Source of the DNA: Trabulsiella odontotermitis
GTDB lineage: Bacteria; Pseudomonadota; Gammaproteobacteria; Enterobacterales; Enterobacteriaceae
Length of the DNA stretch: 64,000 nucleotides
Assembly (NCBI RefSeq): GCF_001297775.1
Contig: NZ_LIFX01000002.1
Location: forward strand, 310,207-374,206
Direction: 5' to 3'
The notes beneath the pieces are model-generated. The model did no database searches. It was not told the DNA's origin and was given only the letters and a program-made list of their open reading frames with translations. A program made the translations under genes and the position numbers. Each line of letters begins with the position of its first letter. Position 1 is the stretch's first letter. Below are positions 60,793-64,000 of this stretch, one piece after another.

Positions 60793-61752
60793 ATGAGTCT
60801 GAATTTCCTTGATTTCGAACAGCCGATCGCCGAGCTGGAAGCGAAAATCGATTCCCTGACAGCAGTAAGCCGTCAGGATGAGAAACTGGATATTAACATC
60901 GATGAAGAAGTGCATCGTCTGCGTGAAAAAAGCGTAGAACTGACGCGCAAAATCTTCGCCGATCTTGGTGCATGGCAGGTAGCCCAGCTGGCGCGCCATC
61001 CACAACGCCCATATACCCTGGATTATGTCCGCCTGGCGTTCGACGAATTCGACGAGCTGGCCGGTGACCGCGCTTACGCTGACGACAAAGCGATTGTCGG
61101 CGGGATTGCGCGTCTGGACGGGCGTCCGGTGATGATCATTGGTCATCAGAAAGGCCGTGAAACCAAAGAGAAAATTCGTCGTAACTTTGGTATGCCAGCG
61201 CCGGAAGGCTACCGCAAAGCGCTGCGCCTGATGGAAATGGCAGAACGCTTCAACCTGCCGATCATCACCTTCATCGACACCCCGGGCGCATACCCTGGCG
61301 TGGGCGCGGAAGAGCGTGGTCAGTCTGAAGCGATCGCCCGCAACCTGCGTGAAATGTCACGCCTGAAAGTGCCAACTATCTGCACCGTGATCGGTGAAGG
61401 TGGTTCCGGCGGTGCGCTGGCCATCGGCGTGGGCGACAAAGTCAACATGCTGCAGTACAGCACCTATTCGGTGATCTCGCCGGAAGGCTGCGCGTCAATT
61501 CTGTGGAAAAGCGCCGATAAAGCGCCGCTGGCCGCAGAAGCGATGGGCATTATCGCCCCGCGCCTGAAAGAGCTGAAGCTTATTGATTCCATTATCCCGG
61601 AACCGCTGGGTGGCGCACACCGTAACCCGGAAGCGATCGCCGCAAGCCTGAAAGCGCAACTGCTGGCTGATCTCGCCGATCTCGACGTGCTGAGCAAAGA
61701 AGACTTGCTCAATCGCCGCTATCAGCGTCTGATGAGTTACGGCTACGCATAA
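60793..61752 (+). CDS. accA: Acetyl-CoA carboxylase carboxyltransferase subunit alpha
   Basis: AccA with AccD moves the carboxyl group from biotin to acetyl-CoA, giving malonyl-CoA for fatty acid synthesis. The 319 residues match E. coli in length. The crotonase-fold core has the oxyanion-hole glycines in [18 protein letters not shown] near 200-215 and the substrate region [18 protein letters not shown] near 160. The start ATG is 12 bases after dnaE. A strong terminator ends the long plus-strand cluster just after it. Confidence 0.98.
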   Translation: MSLNFLDFEQPIAELEAKIDSLTAVSRQDEKLDINIDEEVHRLREKSVELTRKIFADLGAWQVAQLARHPQRPYTLDYVRLAFDEFDELAGDRAYADDKAIVGGIARLDGRPVMIIGHQKGRETKEKIRRNFGMPAPEGYRKALRLMEMAERFNLPIITFIDTPGAYPGVGAEERGQSEAIARNLREMSRLKVPTICTVIGEGGSGGALAIGVGDKVNMLQYSTYSVISPEGCASILWKSADKAPLAAEAMGIIAPRLKELKLIDSIIPEPLGGAHRNPEAIAASLKAQLLADLADLDVLSKEDLLNRRYQRLMSYGYA

Positions 61753-61770
61753 CTAACAGATCCTTCTGAA

Positions 61771-61796
61771 AAGCCGCGCTTCTGTGCGGCTTTTTT
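61771..61796 (+). terminator. Terminator after accA
   Basis: AAGCCGC and GCGGCTT form a perfect 7-bp stem with an 8-nt loop and are followed by a run of T, 18 bases past the accA stop. It closes the uppS-to-accA cluster. Confidence 0.85.
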
Positions 61797-61850
61797 ATGT
61801 CTGAGATGTAGCCAGGCTATGATTAGCTAAAGGTTTTCCTGGAGGAACAC

Positions 61851-63989
61851 GTGAATATTATTGCCATCATGGGGCCTCACGGGGTCTACCACAAAGACGA
61901 GCCGATCAAGGAACTGGAAGCGGCGCTGGCACAACAGGGATTCAAAACTATCTGGCCGCAAAACAGCGCCGACCTGATCAAATTCATTGAGCATAATCCA
62001 CGCATTTGCGGCGTGATTTTCGACTGGGACGAATACAGCGTCGATCTGTGCAGTGAGATAAACCAGCTGAATGAATATCTCCCGCTCTACGCTTTTATCG
62101 ATACTCACTCGACGATGGACGTCTCGGTTCACGACATGCGCATGGCGCTGTGGTTCTTTGAGTATGCGCTGGGGCAGGCGGAAGACATCGCCTCCCGCAT
62201 CCGGCAGTACACCGGCGAGTATCTGGATAACATCACCCCACCATTTACCCGTGCGCTGTTCACGTACGTGAAAGAGGGGAAATATACCTTCTGCACACCA
62301 GGGCACATGGGCGGTACGGCCTACCAGAAAAGTCCGGTGGGGTGCCTGTTTTATGATTTTTTCGGCGGGAATACGCTGAAAGCGGACGTGTCGATTTCGG
62401 TAACGGAACTGGGCTCGCTGCTCGATCACACTGGCCCACATCTCGAAGCGGAAGAGTATATCGCCCGCACCTTTGGCGCCGAGCAGAGTTACATGGTGAC
62501 TAACGGCACCTCCACTTCGAACAAAATCATCGGTATGTATGCCGCGCCTGCGGGCAGTACGTTGCTTATCGACCGTAACTGCCACAAATCGCTCGCGCAT
62601 CTGCTGATGATGAGCGATGTGGTGCCGTTATGGTTAAAGCCGACGCGCAACGCACTGGGGATCCTGGGCGGCATTCCGCGACGCGAATTCACCCGCGACA
62701 GCCTCGCGCAAAAAGTGGCGACCACGCCGCAGGCGCAGTGGCCGGTGCATGCGGTGATCACCAATTCGACCTACGATGGTCTGCTGTATAACACCACCTG
62801 GATTAAACAGACGCTGGACGTTCCCTCCATTCATTTTGATTCCGCCTGGGTGCCCTATACGCATTTTCATCCGATTTATCAGGGAAAAAGCGGGATGAGC
62901 GGCGACCGGGTGCCGGGCAAAGTGATTTATGAGACGCAGTCAACGCATAAGATGCTCGCGGCCCTGTCGCAGGCGTCGCTGATCCATATCAAAGGGGATT
63001 ACGACGAAGAGGCATTTAACGAAGCGTTCATGATGCATACCTCAACCTCGCCGAGTTATCCCATCGTCGCCTCAATTGAAACCGCGGCGGCGATGCTACG
63101 GGGGAACCCGGGCAAGCGGCTGATTCATCGCTCGGTCGAGCGCGCGCTGCATTTCCGTAAAGAAGTACAACGGTTGCGGGAAGAGTCGGAAGGCTGGTTC
63201 TTTGATATCTGGCAGCCGGAAGCGGTAGACGACGCGGAATGCTGGCCGGTCGCGCCAGGTGAAGACTGGCACGGTTTCGCCGATGCCGACGCGGATCATA
63301 TGTTTCTCGATCCGGTAAAAGTGACCATTCTGACGCCAGGCATGGATGAGCAGGGCAACATGAGCGATGAAGGGATCCCGGCGGCGCTGGTGGCCAAATT
63401 CCTCGACGAACGCGGCGTGGTGGTGGAAAAAACCGGTCCTTACAATCTGCTGTTTTTGTTCAGCATCGGCATTGATAAAACCCGGGCAATGGGGCTTCTG
63501 CGTGGGCTGACGGAGTTTAAACGCGCTTATGATCTCAATTTGCGCGTCAAAAATATGCTACCTGATCTCTATGCCGAAGATCCTGACTTCTACCGCAACA
63601 TGCGCATTCAGGATCTGGCGCAGGGGATCCACAAACTGATTCGCCAGCACCAGCTTTCGCACCTGATGCTGCGCGCATTTGATGTGCTTCCGGAGATGGT
63701 CATGACACCGCATCAGGCATGGCAACGGCAGATTAAAGGCGAAGTGGAAACCATCGAGCTCGAACACCTGGTGGGACGCGTTTCGGCGAATATGATCCTG
63801 CCTTATCCGCCGGGTGTACCGCTGTTGATGCCGGGTGAAATGATCACCAAAGAGAGCCGGTCAGTGCTCGATTTCCTGCTGATGCTGTGCTCTATCGGGC
63901 ACCATTATCCCGGCTTCGAAACCGACATCCACGGTGCGCGGCGCGGTGAGGATGGCATCTATAGGGTACGAGTCTTAAAAAATGACTGA
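61851..63989 (+). CDS. ldcC: Lysine decarboxylase LdcC (constitutive, PLP-dependent)
   Basis: LdcC decarboxylates lysine to cadaverine, consuming a proton. The 712 residues comprise an N-terminal wing (receiver-like) domain to about 130, the fold-type I PLP core with the cofactor Lys in ETQSTHKMLAALSQ near 367, and a C-terminal domain. It matches LdcC rather than the inducible CadA by closeness to the recalled E. coli LdcC sequence and by its place next to accA; no cadB or cadC lies beside it. The start is GTG at 61851 after GGAGGA. The residues of the wing that bind ppGpp in the inducible enzyme were not checked. Confidence 0.96.
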   Translation: MNIIAIMGPHGVYHKDEPIKELEAALAQQGFKTIWPQNSADLIKFIEHNPRICGVIFDWDEYSVDLCSEINQLNEYLPLYAFIDTHSTMDVSVHDMRMALWFFEYALGQAEDIASRIRQYTGEYLDNITPPFTRALFTYVKEGKYTFCTPGHMGGTAYQKSPVGCLFYDFFGGNTLKADVSISVTELGSLLDHTGPHLEAEEYIARTFGAEQSYMVTNGTSTSNKIIGMYAAPAGSTLLIDRNCHKSLAHLLMMSDVVPLWLKPTRNALGILGGIPRREFTRDSLAQKVATTPQAQWPVHAVITNSTYDGLLYNTTWIKQTLDVPSIHFDSAWVPYTHFHPIYQGKSGMSGDRVPGKVIYETQSTHKMLAALSQASLIHIKGDYDEEAFNEAFMMHTSTSPSYPIVASIETAAAMLRGNPGKRLIHRSVERALHFRKEVQRLREESEGWFFDIWQPEAVDDAECWPVAPGEDWHGFADADADHMFLDPVKVTILTPGMDEQGNMSDEGIPAALVAKFLDERGVVVEKTGPYNLLFLFSIGIDKTRAMGLLRGLTEFKRAYDLNLRVKNMLPDLYAEDPDFYRNMRIQDLAQGIHKLIRQHQLSHLMLRAFDVLPEMVMTPHQAWQRQIKGEVETIELEHLVGRVSANMILPYPPGVPLLMPGEMITKESRSVLDFLLMLCSIGHHYPGFETDIHGARRGEDGIYRVRVLKND

Positions 63990-64000
63990 AGGGTTGCGCG

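Overview
The window is an ordinary core-chromosome segment of an enterobacterium close to Escherichia, Citrobacter and Salmonella. Almost every protein aligns by eye, nearly end to end, with its E. coli K-12 counterpart, and the order cueO-gcd-hpt-can ... accA-ldcC is that of the E. coli 3-minute region. The genus cannot be fixed from the window alone. Comparisons with E. coli below are from memory of family sequences, not from a search.

Layout: (1) 1-8.7 kb: 3' part of the copper oxidase cueO, PQQ glucose dehydrogenase gcd, hpt, carbonic anhydrase can, the ABC exporter yadGH, yadI and the deacetylase yadE. (2) 8.7-15.7 kb, nearly all minus strand: pantothenate genes panD-panC-panB, then folK-pcnB, gluQ-dksA and sfsA-thpR. 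The yad fimbrial cluster and rpnC (yadD), which E. coli carries here, are absent. (3) 15.8-27 kb, plus strand: hrpB, mrcB and the ferrichrome operon fhuACDB, with a candidate promoter and Fur box. (4) 27-37 kb: hemL, clcA, erpA, yadS-btuF-mtnN, dgt, degP (SigmaE promoter visible) and cdaR. (5) 37-42 kb, minus strand: yaeH, dapD, glnD, map. (6) 42.2-64 kb, plus strand: rpsB-tsf, pyrH, frr, dxr, uppS-cdsA-rseP-bamA-skp-lpxD-fabZ-lpxA-lpxB-rnhB-dnaE-accA and ldcC. This joins translation, isoprenoid and phospholipid synthesis, outer-membrane protein assembly, lipid A synthesis and replication.

How the genes work together: the large envelope cluster makes the carrier lipid (Dxr, UppS), phospholipid precursor (CdsA), fatty acids (FabZ, AccA) and lipid A (LpxD/A/B), and assembles outer-membrane proteins (BamA, Skp), with RseP controlling the envelope stress sigma factor that also drives degP. 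Iron and cofactor functions (fhu, hemL, erpA, btuF) lie together in the middle.

I found no mobile element, prophage, CRISPR array, tRNA, rRNA, toxin-antitoxin or defence locus, and no convincing new system. The points worth a second look are at regulatory and fine-structure level: an AUU start codon on pcnB, a short Met-rich segment in CueO, a CRP dyad on the gcd -35 box, a palindrome enclosing the erpA -10 box, species-specific surface loops in FhuA and BamA, and locus-level absences relative to E. coli. The only stretch over 300 bases without a protein gene is 41931-42248; it holds the rpsB promoter and leader.
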